Of a stretch of DNA of 34,664 nucleotides, positions 13,901 through 25,616 are shown piece after piece. The DNA is from Spirochaetales bacterium Spiro_04. Lineage in GTDB: Bacteria; Spirochaetota; Spirochaetia; Sphaerochaetales; Sphaerochaetaceae. A program made the translations under genes and the position numbers. Every line of letters starts with the position of its first letter. Position 1 is the stretch's first letter. Under the pieces are notes generated by a model. It made no database searches. It was not told the origin of the DNA and saw only the letters and a list, made by a program, of their open reading frames with translations. The stretch is from assembly GCA_001604325.1 (NCBI GenBank), contig LVBF01000054.1, positions 1-34,664 of the forward strand. The letters run 5' to 3'.

Positions 13901-15213
13901 GCGAGAACGGGGTGGTGCGGATCATTGACGGACGGGTCTACCTCGTCGGTCACGGCGCCACGCAGGTGGTGAAGACGGGCAGCGAGCTGCACGTCGCCAC
14001 CGGCGATTACGTCGAGGCGAAGCAGCCGATCGTCACCTTCGACCCCTTCAGCGAGCCGATCGTCGCCGAGGAGGACGGCTTCGTCTCCTTCGTCGACATC
14101 AAGCTGGGGACCACCCTCATCGAGGAGGTCAACGAAGAGACCGGCAACATCGAGAAGAAGATCACCGAGCACAGCCTGGAGTCGCTCCAGCCACGCATCG
14201 AGATCACCAGCGAGAAGGGCGGGAAGGGCGATACCCTGGCCGTGTACCTGCTGCCCGGTGGTTCGTACCTGCAGGTGGTGGACAACGCCAAGGTGAGGAA
14301 GGGGATGGTCTTGGCCAAGCTCTTGAAGGAGTCGATCAAGACCAAGGACATCACCGGAGGCCTCCCGCGTGTCGGCGAGCTGTTCGAGGCACGCCGCCCG
14401 CGCAACGCGGCCGTCCTGGCCCAGGTCTCCGGCCTGGTCAGCTTCGGTCCGATCGTGAAGGGCAAGCGCACCATCATCGTCAACGACCCGTACGGTCATG
14501 AGTACAAGCACATGATCTCGATGGGCAAGAACCTGCTGGTGCGTGACGGGGACTCCGTCGAGGCGGCCGAGCCGCTCTGTGACGGATCGACCGACCCGCA
14601 CGACATCCTGGACATCCTCGGGGAGAACGCACTGCAGTCCTTCCTCGTCGATGAGGTCCAGGAGGTCTACCGGATGCAGGGCGTGCAGATCAACGACAAG
14701 CACCTCGGCATCATCGTGCGCCAGATGCTGCGCAAGGTTGAGATCGTCCATGTCGGCGATACCAACCTGATCCACGGCCAACAGGTCGACAAGTACCGCT
14801 TCTTTGAGGAGAACGACCGGGTCATCAGTGAGGGTGGTGAGCCTGCGGTGGCACGACCGCTGCTCTTGGGCATCACCCGGGCGAGCCTGTCGATCGACAG
14901 TTTCATCAGCGCCGCGAGCTTCCAGGAGACCACCAAGGTCTTGACAAACGCTGCCATTGCTGGTAGTAAGGATGAGCTACGTGGTCTGAAGGAGAATGTC
15001 ATCATCGGCCACCTGATCCCCGCCGGGACCGGTATGCGTAAGTATCGCGACATCAAGCTCAAGGACGAGGAGCTCTTGGCATTGCAGCAGAAAGTTGATG
15101 CAGTGAAGGAACGCCGCCGACAAGAGATGATCGAGGATGATGACCTGGACTACGAGGATATTGCGGAAATGAGATCCGTGGGTGATGATTCCGACGACTT
15201 CGATGAAGATTGA
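10939..15213 (+). CDS. rpoC: DNA-directed RNA polymerase subunit beta'
   Basis: [15 protein letters not shown] catalytic motif, N-terminal zinc finger [30 protein letters not shown] 8 nt before ATG 10939. Confidence 0.98.
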   Translation: MKEIQDFDSIMIKLASPEQIKGWSYGEVKKPETINYRTLRPEREGLFCEKIFGTTKEWECYCGKFKSIRYKGVICDRCGVEVTNTKVRRERMGHITLAAPVSHIWYYRSVPSRMSMLLDITRNALQSILYYEKYVVINAGDTALKPKQLLTEEEYWQARDQYGDSFEAGMGAEAVHKLLVNLDLEELSRELRDQMRLKGEKSDKRLLKRIEVCENFRDSGNKPEWMILTVIPVIPPDLRPMVQLDGGRFATSDLNDLYRRVINRNNRLDRLVKLNAPDIIIRNEKRMLQEAVDALFDNSKRKRVVKGASNRPLKSLSDMLKGKQGRFRQNLLGKRVDYSGRSVIVVGPELRMHQCGLPSKMALELYKPFIMKKLVQDGVVYNIKKAKSLVEEETDAVWAILDEVVKEHPVLLNRAPTLHRLGIQAFDPVLVDGKAIKLHPLVCHAYNADFDGDQMAVHVPLTHAAQLECWTLMLSVTNLLDPANGKPIVYPSQDMVLGINYLTRDMAGAPGEGKYYDTIGELEAAIDSGLLSYNARIRYKLADGTKIETTPGRVIFNAALPADIPFQNETLGDKELKALIGDTLKANKNSIAVEMLDSIKDVGYQYATLFGATIGLSDMIVPAAKTELVDKANAEQQRIMEQYRQGHITQEERYNRVIEVWTQTNDQLTDALMGELKSSQNGFNPLYMMADSGARGSKTQIRQLGGMRGLMAKPSGDVIEFPIKSNFKEGLSIIEFFISTNGARKGLSDTALKTAEAGYLTRRLVDISQDVVVNEDDCHTINGIWRSALRDGDDIVESLAERIVGRCPVEDVLHPFTREVLAKANEEIDDETAKRIEEAGIERLLLRTVLTCEAKHGVCRRCYGRNLATNRPVVIGEAVGIIAAQSIGQPGTQLTMRTFHVGGTASTSAEENRLSYHYPTLIGAISGSRVEREDDKVSVFTRKGMIEYFRVNAVIEAKSYDTLLVEDGQVAAKGAPLYIKGKKEIASSENGVVRIIDGRVYLVGHGATQVVKTGSELHVATGDYVEAKQPIVTFDPFSEPIVAEEDGFVSFVDIKLGTTLIEEVNEETGNIEKKITEHSLESLQPRIEITSEKGGKGDTLAVYLLPGGSYLQVVDNAKVRKGMVLAKLLKESIKTKDITGGLPRVGELFEARRPRNAAVLAQVSGLVSFGPIVKGKRTIIVNDPYGHEYKHMISMGKNLLVRDGDSVEAAEPLCDGSTDPHDILDILGENALQSFLVDEVQEVYRMQGVQINDKHLGIIVRQMLRKVEIVHVGDTNLIHGQQVDKYRFFEENDRVISEGGEPAVARPLLLGITRASLSIDSFISAASFQETTKVLTNAAIAGSKDELRGLKENVIIGHLIPAGTGMRKYRDIKLKDEELLALQQKVDAVKERRRQEMIEDDDLDYEDIAEMRSVGDDSDDFDED

Positions 15214-15255
15214 AGGCTTGGGTCGTCCATGCTGGGTACGGATGAGTAATATGAC

Positions 15256-15275
15256 GCGCCGTCTTGCGGCGGCGC
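15256..15275 (+). repeat. Hairpin in rpoC-rpsL spacer
   Basis: GCGCCG-tcttgcgg-CGGCGC 6-bp GC stem; no T-tract follows. Confidence 0.4.
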
Positions 15276-15335
15276 AGATCCCCGTCAATGTGAGAGTCGG
15301 AGGATCAACGAACGAAAAGGGAGTGTATCGAATCG

Positions 15336-15710
<375 letters not shown>

Positions 15711-15713
15711 TAG

Positions 15714-16196
<483 letters not shown>

Positions 16197-16205
16197 ATAC
16201 CCACA

Positions 16206-16234
16206 CAGCCGGCTTTTAGGAGCCGGTTGTTTTT
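16206..16234 (+). terminator. Rho-independent terminator after rpsG
   Basis: CAGCCGGCT-tttagg-AGCCGGTTG stem followed by TTTTTC. Confidence 0.75.
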
Positions 16235-16259
16235 CGTTTCACGTATGCGTGGCATTTGC

Positions 16260-16288
16260 TTGACATAAAAAATGCTTTCGCATATAGT
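16260..16288 (+). promoter_or_regulatory. tuf promoter (sigma70-type)
   Basis: TTGACA (16260-16265), 17-nt spacer, TATAGT (16283-16288). Confidence 0.8.
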
Positions 16289-16289
16289 G

Positions 16290-16562
16290 CTAAAGGTGCG
16301 CCCAAGGCGAGGCCGTGGTGCGCACAGAGAGCCAAACCGATTATTGCATGACAATGATAAGGTGGTTTCAGTTGGGAAGAAGTTTTTTTAACTTTCAACC
16401 ATGTCGTCAGGATGGGTCCTCCAGGCTTGCCGACCTCTGGAATCCTCTTTAATCGTCTCCTCTAATTAGTTTGTCTCATCACCTGGAATGGTAAAGGCTT
16501 TGCGCCTTTATGAGCACATATTAATTTTTTTGTGACTGATAAGGGAATGTCACAAGGAGGAA
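16290..16562 (+). promoter_or_regulatory. Long 5' leader of tuf with several potential hairpins
   Basis: About 270 nt with no convincing gene; GTGCGC...GCGCAC, GTTG-AAGTT-ttttt-AACTT-CAAC, TAAAGGC-tttgc-GCCTTTA and GTGAC...GTCAC inverted repeats. Confidence 0.55.
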
Positions 16563-16565
16563 ATG

Positions 16566-17756
16566 ATGGCAAAAGAGAAGTTTCAGAGGACGAAGCCACA
16601 CGTAAACGTAGGAACCATCGGTCACGTTGACCATGGCAAGACTACCCTTACCGCAGCTATTACCATGCACTGTGCCGCGCTGTTTGGTGACAAGGCCCTT
16701 GCCTATGATTCAATTGACAACGCCCCTGAGGAAAAAGAGCGCGGAATCACGATCAATACTCGTCACGTCGAGTATCAGACCGCAAACCGCCACTACGCCC
16801 ACGTCGACTGCCCGGGCCACGCTGACTACATCAAGAACATGATCACTGGTGCAGCCCAGATGGACGGCGCCATCATCGTCGTCGCAGCTACCGACGGTGC
16901 CATGGCACAGACGAAGGAGCACATCCTGCTCGCCCGTCAGGTTGGTGTCCCCTCCCTGCTGGTCTTCATCAACAAGACCGACCAGGTTGACGACCCCGAG
17001 CTCATTGACCTCGTTGAGGAAGAGATGCGTGACCTGCTTCGTGCCAACGGCTTTGATGGCGACAACGTCCCCGTCATCCGCGGTTCCGCGTACGAGGCGA
17101 TGAGTGAGCCCGATAACCCCGAGAAGACCAAGTGCATTGACGAGCTGCTTGAGGCGATGGATACCTACATCCCGCTTCCGGAGCGTGCAGTCGACCAGCC
17201 CTTCTTGATGCCGATCGAGGACATCTTCTCCATCAGCGGCCGCGGGACTGTCGTCACCGGTCGTATCGAGCGTGGTGTCATCAAGGTCAACGACCCTGCG
17301 TCCATCGTCGGCGTTCGCCCGACCCGCGACACGGTCGTCACTGGCGTCGAGATGTTCAACAAGCTGCTTGACGAGGGTCAGGCTGGCGACAACATCGGAG
17401 CACTGCTGAGAGGCGTCGACAAGAACGAGGTCGTCCGCGGCCAGGTCCTTGCCAAGCCGAAGTCGATTCTTCCCTACTCCAAGTTCAAGGGCACCGTCTA
17501 CGTGCTGAGCAAGGAAGAGGGTGGAAGGCACAAGCCGTTCTTCGAAGGCTATCGCCCGCAGTTCTACTTCCGCACCACGGACATCACCGGGACGGTGAGC
17601 CTCCCTGCCGACAAGCAGATGGTTCTTCCTGGCGACCACACTGAGATTGACGTTGAGCTGATCCACCCGATCGCCATGGACAAGGGTCTCCGATTTGCTA
17701 TCCGCGAGGGTGGACGAACCGTAGCCTCCGGCCAGGTCATTGAGATCGTCGGCTAA
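16566..17756 (+). CDS. tuf: Elongation factor Tu
   Basis: [33 protein letters not shown]...; GGAGG SD; ATG at 16563 also possible. Confidence 0.98.
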   Translation: MAKEKFQRTKPHVNVGTIGHVDHGKTTLTAAITMHCAALFGDKALAYDSIDNAPEEKERGITINTRHVEYQTANRHYAHVDCPGHADYIKNMITGAAQMDGAIIVVAATDGAMAQTKEHILLARQVGVPSLLVFINKTDQVDDPELIDLVEEEMRDLLRANGFDGDNVPVIRGSAYEAMSEPDNPEKTKCIDELLEAMDTYIPLPERAVDQPFLMPIEDIFSISGRGTVVTGRIERGVIKVNDPASIVGVRPTRDTVVTGVEMFNKLLDEGQAGDNIGALLRGVDKNEVVRGQVLAKPKSILPYSKFKGTVYVLSKEEGGRHKPFFEGYRPQFYFRTTDITGTVSLPADKQMVLPGDHTEIDVELIHPIAMDKGLRFAIREGGRTVASGQVIEIVG

Positions 17757-17770
17757 TCTATCTGGAATGT

Positions 17771-17809
17771 CTTGCCACTGCCTGGAGGCGGTGGCAAGGC
17801 CTGTTTTTT
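17771..17809 (+). terminator. Intrinsic terminator/attenuator between tuf and rpsJ
   Basis: 12-bp stem CTTGCCACTGCC-tgga-GGCGGTGGCAAG followed by gcctgTTTTTT; SD of rpsJ (GGAGG) abuts the T-tract. Confidence 0.8.
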
Positions 17810-17818
17810 GGAGGAATT

Positions 17819-18127
17819 ATGGCTAAGGAAAGAATTCGTGTACGGTTGAGAGGATTTGATGTTGACTTGGTTGAGCAGAGCTCAAAGGCAATCGTGGAGA
17901 CTGTCGTCAATGCCGGCGCTACGGTAAGCGGACCGGTACCTCTCCCGACTCGTATCAATAAGTACACTGTCCTGAGATCGCCCTTTGTCAATAAAAAATC
18001 TCGCGAGCAGTTCGAGATGAGAACCCACAAGCGGTTGATTGACATTTTGGACCCTACATCAAAGGTTATGGATGCCCTCATGAAGCTTGAGCTCCCTGCA
18101 GGTGTTGATGTAGAGATTAAACAGTAA
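17819..18127 (+). CDS. rpsJ: 30S ribosomal protein S10
   Basis: [29 protein letters not shown]...GPVPLPTRI... Confidence 0.97.
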   Translation: MAKERIRVRLRGFDVDLVEQSSKAIVETVVNAGATVSGPVPLPTRINKYTVLRSPFVNKKSREQFEMRTHKRLIDILDPTSKVMDALMKLELPAGVDVEIKQ

Positions 18128-18145
18128 GTAGAGTTGAGGTAAGAG

Positions 18146-18766
18146 ATGTTAGGGCTTATCGGCAAGAAAATAGGAATGACGCAGGTGTTTGACGCCCAAG
18201 GCAGGCTTACACCCGTTACCGTCATCAAGATTGAGGGCAATGTTGTTGTCGCCGATCGCACCGAGGAGAAGCATGGCTACAATGCCGTCGTCCTCGGGTC
18301 TGTTGACAAGAAGAAGAGCACGACCACCAAGCCGTATGCTGGCCAGTTCAAAGAGATCTGCGATCCAAAGCAGTACCTGGCCGAAATCAGGGACTTTGAT
18401 CACGATACGAAGATCGGCGACGTGCTGGGTGTGGATATATTCAAGGATATCAACTTTGTCGATGTCACCGGGACCTCGAAGGGCAAGGGCTTTCAGGGCG
18501 TCGTGAAGCGCTACGGCTTCGGCGGCGGACGGGCCTCCCACGGTTCCAAGTTCCATCGTGACATCGGTGGTACCGGTCAGAGCGCCAGCCCCTCACGGGT
18601 ATTCAAGGGCCGCCGGATGGCCGGTCACATGGGTAATGAGAGGACGACGGTACAGAACCTGAAGGTCGTCCGTGTCGATGAAGAGCTACAGGTCCTCATG
18701 GTCAAGGGAGCGGTTCCCGGGCCCGCCCAGAGTGTCGTCATCGTCAAGAAAGCGATCAAGAAGTAG
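18146..18766 (+). CDS. rplC: 50S ribosomal protein L3
   Basis: MLGLIGKKIGMTQVFD...GKGFQGVVKRYGFGGGRASHGSKFHR... Confidence 0.97.
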   Translation: MLGLIGKKIGMTQVFDAQGRLTPVTVIKIEGNVVVADRTEEKHGYNAVVLGSVDKKKSTTTKPYAGQFKEICDPKQYLAEIRDFDHDTKIGDVLGVDIFKDINFVDVTGTSKGKGFQGVVKRYGFGGGRASHGSKFHRDIGGTGQSASPSRVFKGRRMAGHMGNERTTVQNLKVVRVDEELQVLMVKGAVPGPAQSVVIVKKAIKK

Positions 18767-18776
18767 GGGCAGTAGT

Positions 18777-19427
18777 ATGAAAACGAATGTTTTTTCCATC
18801 GACGGCAGCCAGAGCGCCAAGACAATCGAGTTGAACGACGAAGTCTTTAACCGCGAAGTCAGTGAAGGCACCATCTACTACGCCGTGAACAATGAGCTCG
18901 CCAACCGGCGTGTGGGGACGGCAAGTACCAAGACCCGCGGTGAAGTGAACTTCAGCAATGCGAAACCGTATCGGCAGAAGGGAACCGGCGGCAACGCACG
19001 CGCCGGTGACCGCAAGAGCCCGGTGTGGGTCGGCGGTGGTACGATCTTCGGACCCAAGCCGAGGGATTACAGCTACGTGCTGCCCAAGAAGATGAAGCGC
19101 CTGGCCATGAAGAGCCTGCTCTCCAAGGGAGTACAGGAGGAGCGTCTTGTGGTGGTGGAGGACTTCTCCATCGAGAGCGGCAAGACGAAAGAACTGAACC
19201 AGATCCTGAAGAACTTCGTCGCCGACGAGAAGCGCACCGTGCTGATCCTTGGTGATGATGACACCATGACCAGACGCGCCGCACGGAATATTCCGTATCT
19301 GCGCGTGCTCTCCTACAACCGGCTCAGTGCAAAGGAGCTCTTGTATGGACGCAAGCTCCTGGTTCTTGAGAGTGCTGCCAAAGGTCTGAATGAGTTCTAT
19401 GGCGACAAGCAAGGGGATCAGAAATGA
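18777..19427 (+). CDS. rplD: 50S ribosomal protein L4
   Basis: [31 protein letters not shown]; start corrected to ATG 18777 from 18672. Confidence 0.96.
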   Translation: MKTNVFSIDGSQSAKTIELNDEVFNREVSEGTIYYAVNNELANRRVGTASTKTRGEVNFSNAKPYRQKGTGGNARAGDRKSPVWVGGGTIFGPKPRDYSYVLPKKMKRLAMKSLLSKGVQEERLVVVEDFSIESGKTKELNQILKNFVADEKRTVLILGDDDTMTRRAARNIPYLRVLSYNRLSAKELLYGRKLLVLESAAKGLNEFYGDKQGDQK

Positions 19428-19726
19428 GAGCAGACCAGATTATTATTGAGCCGATCCTGAGTGAGAAGACCAATATCGCTCGCGAGGGTGCTTTGAAGAA
19501 GTACACGTTCAAGGTCCGCATGGACAGCAACAAGTTCCAGATCGCCAGAGCCATGAAGGAAATCTTCGGCGTCGAGGTGGTTGCATGCAACGTGATGATC
19601 GTGAAGGGCAAGCCGAAGTATTCCCGTGGCAAGGGTGGTTCCATCCTTGGCAACACCGGGGACTGGAAGAAGGCTGTCGTGACTTTGGCCAAGGGTGAAT
19701 CCATCCAGGCCATCGAAGGCGTATAA
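19424..19726 (+). CDS. rplW: 50S ribosomal protein L23
   Basis: [17 protein letters not shown]...; ATGA overlap with rplD. Confidence 0.96.
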   Translation: MRADQIIIEPILSEKTNIAREGALKKYTFKVRMDSNKFQIARAMKEIFGVEVVACNVMIVKGKPKYSRGKGGSILGNTGDWKKAVVTLAKGESIQAIEGV

Positions 19727-19740
19727 GGAGAGTTTGGCAT

Positions 19741-20565
19741 ATGGCTTTGAAAACATACAAACCCAATACTCCCGGCCTGAGGCAGAGGACTACCCTGGAC
19801 TACGGTGAGCTGACGACTTCCAGACCCGAGAAATCCTTGACCGTCGGCCTCTCCCAGAAGGCCGGCCGTGACAGCAAGGGCCGCATCAGCATGCGCCGCC
19901 GTGGTGGCGGGCATAAGCGGGCCTACCGGATCATCGACTTCCGCAGGGACAAGTACGGGATTCCCGCAACGGTCAAGACCATTGAGTACGATCCCAACCG
20001 CACGGCGAACATCGCCCTGCTCTTCTACGCCGACGGCGAGAAGCGCTACATGATCGCCCCCAAGGGCCTGACGGTCGGCATGAAGGTCCAGAGCGGCCCC
20101 GATGCCCCGATCCAGGTCGGCAACGCACTGCCGCTGAAGAAGATCCCCCTCGGGATCGCGGTGCACAACGTCGAGCTTACCCTCGGCCGCGGCGGACAGC
20201 TGGTCCGCTCCGCGGGCCTCAGCGCGATCATCGTCGCCAAGGAAGGCTCCTATGTGACGCTGCGCCTGCCCAGCGGTGAGATGCGCATGATCTTCGGTGA
20301 GTGCTATGCAACCATCGGACAGCTCGGCAACGAGGACCATATGAACGTCAACCGGGGCAAGGCGGGCACGACCCGTCACCTGGGCGGACGCCCCAAGGTC
20401 CGTGGTGTGGCGATGAACCCAGTCGACCACCCGCATGGTGGTGGTGAAGGCAAGACCTCCGGTGGAAGGCACCCGGTCACCCCGTGGGGCAAGCCGACCA
20501 AGGGAGGGAAGACTCGTTCCAAGAAGAAGCCCTCGAACGCATTCATCGTGAAGAAGCGGAAGTAG
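19741..20565 (+). CDS. rplB: 50S ribosomal protein L2
   Basis: [17 protein letters not shown]...[29 protein letters not shown]... Confidence 0.98.
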   Translation: MALKTYKPNTPGLRQRTTLDYGELTTSRPEKSLTVGLSQKAGRDSKGRISMRRRGGGHKRAYRIIDFRRDKYGIPATVKTIEYDPNRTANIALLFYADGEKRYMIAPKGLTVGMKVQSGPDAPIQVGNALPLKKIPLGIAVHNVELTLGRGGQLVRSAGLSAIIVAKEGSYVTLRLPSGEMRMIFGECYATIGQLGNEDHMNVNRGKAGTTRHLGGRPKVRGVAMNPVDHPHGGGEGKTSGGRHPVTPWGKPTKGGKTRSKKKPSNAFIVKKRK

Positions 20566-20574
20566 GAGTAGAAA

Positions 20575-20850
20575 GTGGCTAGATCAATTAAAAAAGGTCC
20601 TTTTATCGAGAAGAAATTGTATAAAAGGGTTCAAGACGCACTGAAGACAAATCAGAAGCAGATGATCAAGACGTATTCCAGAGCTTCTACGATCATCCCT
20701 GAGATGGTAGGGTTCACGATCTCCGTGTACAACGGGAAGACGTGGATTCCGGTATTCGTGACGGAGAACCTGGTAGGGCACAAACTCGGTGAGTTTGCCC
20801 CCACCCGGTTGTTCCGCGGGCATGCGTCCGACAAGAAGGGTGGTAGATGA
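20575..20850 (+). CDS. rpsS: 30S ribosomal protein S19
   Basis: GTG start; [15 protein letters not shown]...[17 protein letters not shown]. Confidence 0.97.
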   Translation: MARSIKKGPFIEKKLYKRVQDALKTNQKQMIKTYSRASTIIPEMVGFTISVYNGKTWIPVFVTENLVGHKLGEFAPTRLFRGHASDKKGGR

Positions 20851-21212
20851 TGGAAGAGAAGAAAGGATACCGGGCAACCGCCAAGTACCTGATGGTCTCC
20901 CCCACGAAGGTTCGCCCCGTCGCCGACCTGGTGAGGAACAAGTCCTATGGAGAGGCGGTGGCGATCCTTGAGGCAATGCCCCAGAAGGGTTCGTACCTGA
21001 TCCTGAAGGTCCTGCACTCGGCCGCGGCCAATGCGATGGATCGGAACAAGCGGATCGACGAAGATAACCTTGTCATCACCGACCTACAGATCAACGAAGG
21101 TCCCAGGCTCAAGCGGGTCTGGGCGAGATCCCACGGCAGGCGCGATATCCTGCTCAAAAGGATGTCACATATTACCGTCGTTGTTGACGAGAAAGCGAGC
21201 GTGAGGAAGTAA
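20847..21212 (+). CDS. rplV: 50S ribosomal protein L22
   Basis: [28 protein letters not shown]...; ATGA overlap with rpsS. Confidence 0.96.
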   Translation: MMEEKKGYRATAKYLMVSPTKVRPVADLVRNKSYGEAVAILEAMPQKGSYLILKVLHSAAANAMDRNKRIDEDNLVITDLQINEGPRLKRVWARSHGRRDILLKRMSHITVVVDEKASVRK

Positions 21213-21920
21213 ATGGGCCAGAAAGTCAATCCTATCGGACTCCGTCTTGGAGTCAACAAGACCTGGAAGTCCAAGTGGTATGTGGACCCCCGCGAGTATG
21301 CAGACACCCTGCATGAGGACCTGAAGTTGAGAAAGGCCCTCCTCGAGTGTCCCGAGGTCCAGGGAGCCGAGATCTCCGATGTCGAGATCATCCGTAAGCC
21401 CCAGCGTGTCACCATCGTGATCACCACCAGCCGCCCCGGCATCATCATCGGAAGCAAGGGCGCCAACGTGGAGAAGCTCGGTGAGCGGCTACAGAAGCTC
21501 TCCAACCAGAAGGTCCAGATCAAGATCAAGGAGATCAAGAAGCCCGAGGCCGACGCCCAGTTGATCGCAATGAACGTCGCCCGTCAGCTCGCCGGTCGTG
21601 GTTCCTTCCGCAGAGCGATGAAGATGGCTGTCTCCAAGGCGATGCAGAGCGGGGCCCAGGGGGTGAAGATTCGCCTCTCCGGCCGGATCGGCGGCGCCGA
21701 GATCGCACGCTCGGAGTGGATGAAGGAGGGCCGCGTCCCCCTGCATACGCTGCGCAGTGATATCGACTACGGTTTCACCACCGCACACACGACCTTCGGT
21801 GCCATCGGCGTCAAGGTGTGGGTGTTCAATGGGGAGATCTACGATCGCCAAGTGAAGGATGATGCCGGTGGCCTTGTCCGCAGGCCGGCCAGTCGCGATG
21901 GCGTCGAGGCAAGGAGTTAA
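21213..21920 (+). CDS. rpsC: 30S ribosomal protein S3
   Basis: MGQKVNPIGLRLGVNKTWKSKWY...GIIIGSKGANVEKL... Confidence 0.98.
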   Translation: MGQKVNPIGLRLGVNKTWKSKWYVDPREYADTLHEDLKLRKALLECPEVQGAEISDVEIIRKPQRVTIVITTSRPGIIIGSKGANVEKLGERLQKLSNQKVQIKIKEIKKPEADAQLIAMNVARQLAGRGSFRRAMKMAVSKAMQSGAQGVKIRLSGRIGGAEIARSEWMKEGRVPLHTLRSDIDYGFTTAHTTFGAIGVKVWVFNGEIYDRQVKDDAGGLVRRPASRDGVEARS

Positions 21921-21926
21921 CAGACC

Positions 21927-22343
21927 ATGCTCAGTCCAAAGAGAATAAAGTTTAGGAAGCAGCAGCGCAACGTCTCCAAGGGAGCCGCGCACCGGGGCAA
22001 CACCATCGCCTTCGGTGAATACGCCCTCCTCGCCCTGCAGCCGAAGTGGATCACCAACCGCCAGATCGAGGCAGCTCGTATCGCGATGACCCGTCACATC
22101 AAACGTGGTGGAAAGGTCTGGATCCGGATCTTCCCGGACAAGCCGTACTCCAAGAAGCCCGCCGAGACCCGTCAGGGTGGTGGTAAGGGCGCTCCCGAGG
22201 GGTGGGTCGCCGTCGTCAAGGAAGGCACGGTGATGTTCGAGATGGGTGGTGTGAGCGAGGAGCTCGCCCGTGAGGCATTGACGCTCGCCGGCAGCAAGCT
22301 TCCGATCAAGACGAAGTTTGTCGCCAGAAGGGAAGTGGAGTAA
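21927..22343 (+). CDS. rplP: 50S ribosomal protein L16
   Basis: [14 protein letters not shown]...[27 protein letters not shown]... Confidence 0.97.
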   Translation: MLSPKRIKFRKQQRNVSKGAAHRGNTIAFGEYALLALQPKWITNRQIEAARIAMTRHIKRGGKVWIRIFPDKPYSKKPAETRQGGGKGAPEGWVAVVKEGTVMFEMGGVSEELAREALTLAGSKLPIKTKFVARREVE

Positions 22344-22348
22344 GCGAT

Positions 22349-22555
22349 ATGAAGAACTCATACAAAGATTTGACCCTCGACGAGCTGGTGGCGACGAAAG
22401 AGAAGTTGCACAAGGAGTACTTCGACCTGAGGATGGGACGGGTGCTCGGCCATGTGGAGAACCCACTGGCGGTCAGGACCATCAGGCGCAGTATTGCCCG
22501 GATCAACACCCGCATCCGCGAGTTTGAGCTTGGCATCAGCAAGGCCGCGAAGTAA
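22349..22555 (+). CDS. rpmC: 50S ribosomal protein L29
   Basis: [31 protein letters not shown]...[13 protein letters not shown]. Confidence 0.95.
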   Translation: MKNSYKDLTLDELVATKEKLHKEYFDLRMGRVLGHVENPLAVRTIRRSIARINTRIREFELGISKAAK

Positions 22556-22570
22556 GGGAGAGGGAATCAG

Positions 22571-22822
22571 ATGGAATCCAATAAGAAAGTGTTTGTCGGC
22601 CAGGTGGTCAGCGACAAGATGGACAAGACGATCGTCGTGGCCATCAACAGCAGACGGTTGCATCCTTTGTACAAGAAGTATGTGACCCACACCAAGAAGG
22701 TGAAGGCCCACGATGAGAGAAATGAGGCGGCCATCGGCGATACCGTCCGGGTGGTCGAGTGCCGCCACATCAGCAAGGACAAGTGCTGGCGTCTCACCCA
22801 GATTCTTGAGCGTGCACGCTGA
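22571..22822 (+). CDS. rpsQ: 30S ribosomal protein S17
   Basis: [42 protein letters not shown]... Confidence 0.96.
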   Translation: MESNKKVFVGQVVSDKMDKTIVVAINSRRLHPLYKKYVTHTKKVKAHDERNEAAIGDTVRVVECRHISKDKCWRLTQILERAR

Positions 22823-22839
22823 TTGAGGAGAGAGACGAT

Positions 22840-23205
22840 ATGGTACAGATGCAGACATACTTGAACGTTGCGGATAACAGTGGAGCCAAGCGGGTGCAGT
22901 GCATCAAGGTGCTTGGAGGAAGCCACCGCTACGTTGCAGGCATCGGCGACGTCATCGTCGTTGCTGTGAAGAACGCGCTGCCGCACGGCACCATCAAGAA
23001 GGGTGATGTCATGCGTGCGGTCATCGTTCGCACGAAGAAGGAATACCGCAGACCTGACGGTACCTACATCAGGTTCGATGATAACGCCTGCGTCATCATC
23101 GATGCCAACAATAACCCACGCGGAAAGCGTATCTTCGGACCAGTGGCTCGTGAGCTTCGGGACAAGTACATGAAGATCGTCTCTCTCGCACCGGAAGTGT
23201 TGTAG
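22840..23205 (+). CDS. rplN: 50S ribosomal protein L14
   Basis: [30 protein letters not shown]... Confidence 0.97.
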   Translation: MVQMQTYLNVADNSGAKRVQCIKVLGGSHRYVAGIGDVIVVAVKNALPHGTIKKGDVMRAVIVRTKKEYRRPDGTYIRFDDNACVIIDANNNPRGKRIFGPVARELRDKYMKIVSLAPEVL

Positions 23206-23215
23206 GAGTTAAGAG

Positions 23216-23521
23216 ATGAAGCTGAAGAAGAACGACACCGTCGTGATCATTGCCGGCAAAGACAAAGGCAAGAGCGGCAAGATCGTGAAGATCGACCACA
23301 AGCGTGAGCGGGTCATCGTGCAAGGTGCCAACATGGTCAAGAAGGCCATGCGGAAGAAGACCGCCCAGGACAAGGGCGGGATCATGGAAATCGAGGCGCC
23401 GATCCACGTGAGCAACCTCATGTACCTCACCAGCAAGGGCGAGGCGACCAGGATTGGCTACAAGTTCGATGAGAACGGCAACAAAGTCCGCTTTGCCAAG
23501 AAGACCGGGGAAGAGATCTAA
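23216..23521 (+). CDS. rplX: 50S ribosomal protein L24
   Basis: [43 protein letters not shown]... Confidence 0.96.
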   Translation: MKLKKNDTVVIIAGKDKGKSGKIVKIDHKRERVIVQGANMVKKAMRKKTAQDKGGIMEIEAPIHVSNLMYLTSKGEATRIGYKFDENGNKVRFAKKTGEEI

Positions 23522-24072
23522 TGGAAAAGTTCGTACCAAACCTTAAGAAGAAATATCTGGAAGAAGTGGCACCAGCGCTTCAGAAGGATCTCGGATTCAA
23601 GAGCGCCATGCAAATTCCCGCCCTCGAGAAGATCGTGGTCAGCGTCGGTGTCGGCGAGGCCATCGCCAACAAGAAGCTGCTCGATTCGGCGGTCAAGGAG
23701 CTTGAGCAGATCACCGGCCAGCATGTGGTGAAGACCAAGGCCCGCAAGTCCATCGCGAACTTCAAGGTCCGCGAGGGGTATGAGATCGGTGCGATGGTCA
23801 CCCTGCGGGGAGACAATATGTGGTTCTTCCTCGAGCGTCTGATCAGCATCGCCCTCCCCCGGGTCAAGGACTTCAGGGGCGTGAAGCCAAACGCATTCGA
23901 CGGAAGGGGCAACTACTCGCTCGGCATCACCGAGCAGATCATTTTCCCCGAGATCGACTTTGACAAGATCGAGCGTGTCAGCGGCCTCAACGTGGCCATC
24001 GTGACGACCGCTCGAACTGATGAAGAAGGCTATGCCCTGCTGGAGAAGCTCGGTATGCCCTTCGCCAAATAA
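23521..24072 (+). CDS. rplE: 50S ribosomal protein L5
   Basis: [16 protein letters not shown]...[27 protein letters not shown]; 1-nt overlap with rplX stop. Confidence 0.97.
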   Translation: MEKFVPNLKKKYLEEVAPALQKDLGFKSAMQIPALEKIVVSVGVGEAIANKKLLDSAVKELEQITGQHVVKTKARKSIANFKVREGYEIGAMVTLRGDNMWFFLERLISIALPRVKDFRGVKPNAFDGRGNYSLGITEQIIFPEIDFDKIERVSGLNVAIVTTARTDEEGYALLEKLGMPFAK

Positions 24073-24082
24073 GGGTGGTTGT

Positions 24083-24268
24083 ATGGCAAAGAAATCAATG
24101 ATCGTCAAGGCTAATAAGGAGCCCAAATTCAGCACCAGGCAGGTGAACCGCTGTCGTGTATGTGGAAGGCCCAGAGGCTATATGCGCAAGTTCGAGATGT
24201 GCAGGATCTGCTTCCGTAAGTTGGCGAGTGAAGGCCAGATTCCTGGCGTTACCAAATCGAGTTGGTAG
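24083..24268 (+). CDS. rpsN: 30S ribosomal protein S14, zinc-binding type (type Z)
   Basis: 61 aa; [38 protein letters not shown]. Confidence 0.97.
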   Translation: MAKKSMIVKANKEPKFSTRQVNRCRVCGRPRGYMRKFEMCRICFRKLASEGQIPGVTKSSW

Positions 24269-24277
24269 GAGAGAACC

Positions 24278-24676
24278 ATGGCTGTAAGTGATCCAGTTGC
24301 TGATATGCTGACTAAAATCAGGAATGCCAATAGGGCCAAGCATGAGAAAGTAGATGTTTCCACCTCGAAGATGAAACTTCAGATCGTGAAGATTCTCAAG
24401 AACGAGGGATTCATCAAGAACTTCAAGAAGGTGACCAAGGATGGTCTTTCATACATCCGCGTCTTCTTGAAGTACGACGAGGATATGAATCCGGTGCTGC
24501 ACGACCTGCAGCGCATCTCCACCCCCGGGCGGAGGGTGTATACCGGATATCGGGAGATGCCCCGTATTTATAATGGGCATGGTGTAGTGGTGGTCAGCAC
24601 TTCTGCCGGTGTCATCACCGGGAAGAAGGCTACAGAGAACAAGGTCGGTGGCGAACTGATCTGCTCGATTTGGTAA
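24278..24676 (+). CDS. rpsH: 30S ribosomal protein S8
   Basis: [25 protein letters not shown]... Confidence 0.97.
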   Translation: MAVSDPVADMLTKIRNANRAKHEKVDVSTSKMKLQIVKILKNEGFIKNFKKVTKDGLSYIRVFLKYDEDMNPVLHDLQRISTPGRRVYTGYREMPRIYNGHGVVVVSTSAGVITGKKATENKVGGELICSIW

Positions 24677-24687
24677 GGTGGTGTAGA

Positions 24688-25233
24688 ATGTCCAGAATTG
24701 GAAAAATGCCGATCACAGTACCCGCATCAGTGAAGGTCGCCGTCAAGGATGGGTACATCCACGTTGAGGGGCCGAAGGGCAAGCTCAACTGCAAGACCCG
24801 TGATGAGGTCACCCTCAAGATTGGGAAGGAAGAGATCATCGTTGAGGTAGCCGATGACTCCAAGGCGTCGAACAGCTACCACGGGCTCTATCGCCAGTTG
24901 GTCCACAACATGGTGGTGGGAGTCTCCACCGGCTTCTCAAAGAGCCTGATCATCAACGGCGTTGGCTTTCGAGCCGACCTGAAGGATAATATCCTGAGCC
25001 TCAACCTTGGGTTCGCCCAGCCGATCGATGTTGTGGTTCCCCAGGGGATCACCGTGACGGTCGAGACCCCCAACAAGATTACGCTCAGCGGAATCGACAA
25101 GCAACTAGTCGGCCAGACCGCCGCGGAGATCCGGTCGCTGCGCAAGCCCGAGCCGTATAAGGGCAAGGGAATCCGCTACGAGGACGAGGTCATCCGCCGC
25201 AAGGCAGGCAAGACCGCCTCAGGTAAGAAATAA
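24688..25233 (+). CDS. rplF: 50S ribosomal protein L6
   Basis: MSRIGKMPITVPASVKV...KPEPYKGKGIRYEDE...RRKAGKTA; start corrected from 24670. Confidence 0.97.
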   Translation: MSRIGKMPITVPASVKVAVKDGYIHVEGPKGKLNCKTRDEVTLKIGKEEIIVEVADDSKASNSYHGLYRQLVHNMVVGVSTGFSKSLIINGVGFRADLKDNILSLNLGFAQPIDVVVPQGITVTVETPNKITLSGIDKQLVGQTAAEIRSLRKPEPYKGKGIRYEDEVIRRKAGKTASGKK

Positions 25234-25247
25234 GGGGTAGGGAAGAG

Positions 25248-25607
25248 ATGAGTAGAGTTATTGCCAAGAATAAGCGACTTGCCCGGCGCAAGTTCCATAT
25301 CCGCAAGAATATCTTCGGCACCGCAGAGAGGCCGAGGATGAGCGTCTATCGCAGCAACCAGCACATGTATGTACAGGTCATCGATGACAATGCAGGGCAT
25401 ACGCTGGTCAGCGCCAGCACGATGGAAGCTGAGCTGAAGGGCTTGAAGAACACGGTCGCCGATGCTGAGAAGCTGGGTGAGGCCGTAGGCAAGAGAATGC
25501 TTGAGAAGAATATTGATACCTGTGTCTTTGACCGAAACGGCCGTTTGTTCCACGGGGTTGTCAAGAGCATCGCTGACGGGGCCCGCAAAGCCGGTGTCAA
25601 GTTCTAG
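25248..25607 (+). CDS. rplR: 50S ribosomal protein L18
   Basis: [31 protein letters not shown]... Confidence 0.96.
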   Translation: MSRVIAKNKRLARRKFHIRKNIFGTAERPRMSVYRSNQHMYVQVIDDNAGHTLVSASTMEAELKGLKNTVADAEKLGEAVGKRMLEKNIDTCVFDRNGRLFHGVVKSIADGARKAGVKF

Positions 25608-25616
25608 GGGGAGAGT

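Noticed and set aside
16348-16452. 34-codon uORF (MTMIRWFQLGRSFFNFQPCRQDGSSRLADLWNPL*) in the tuf leader
   Set aside because: No convincing SD and no regulatory codon run; could be chance. Kept only as a possibility within the leader finding.
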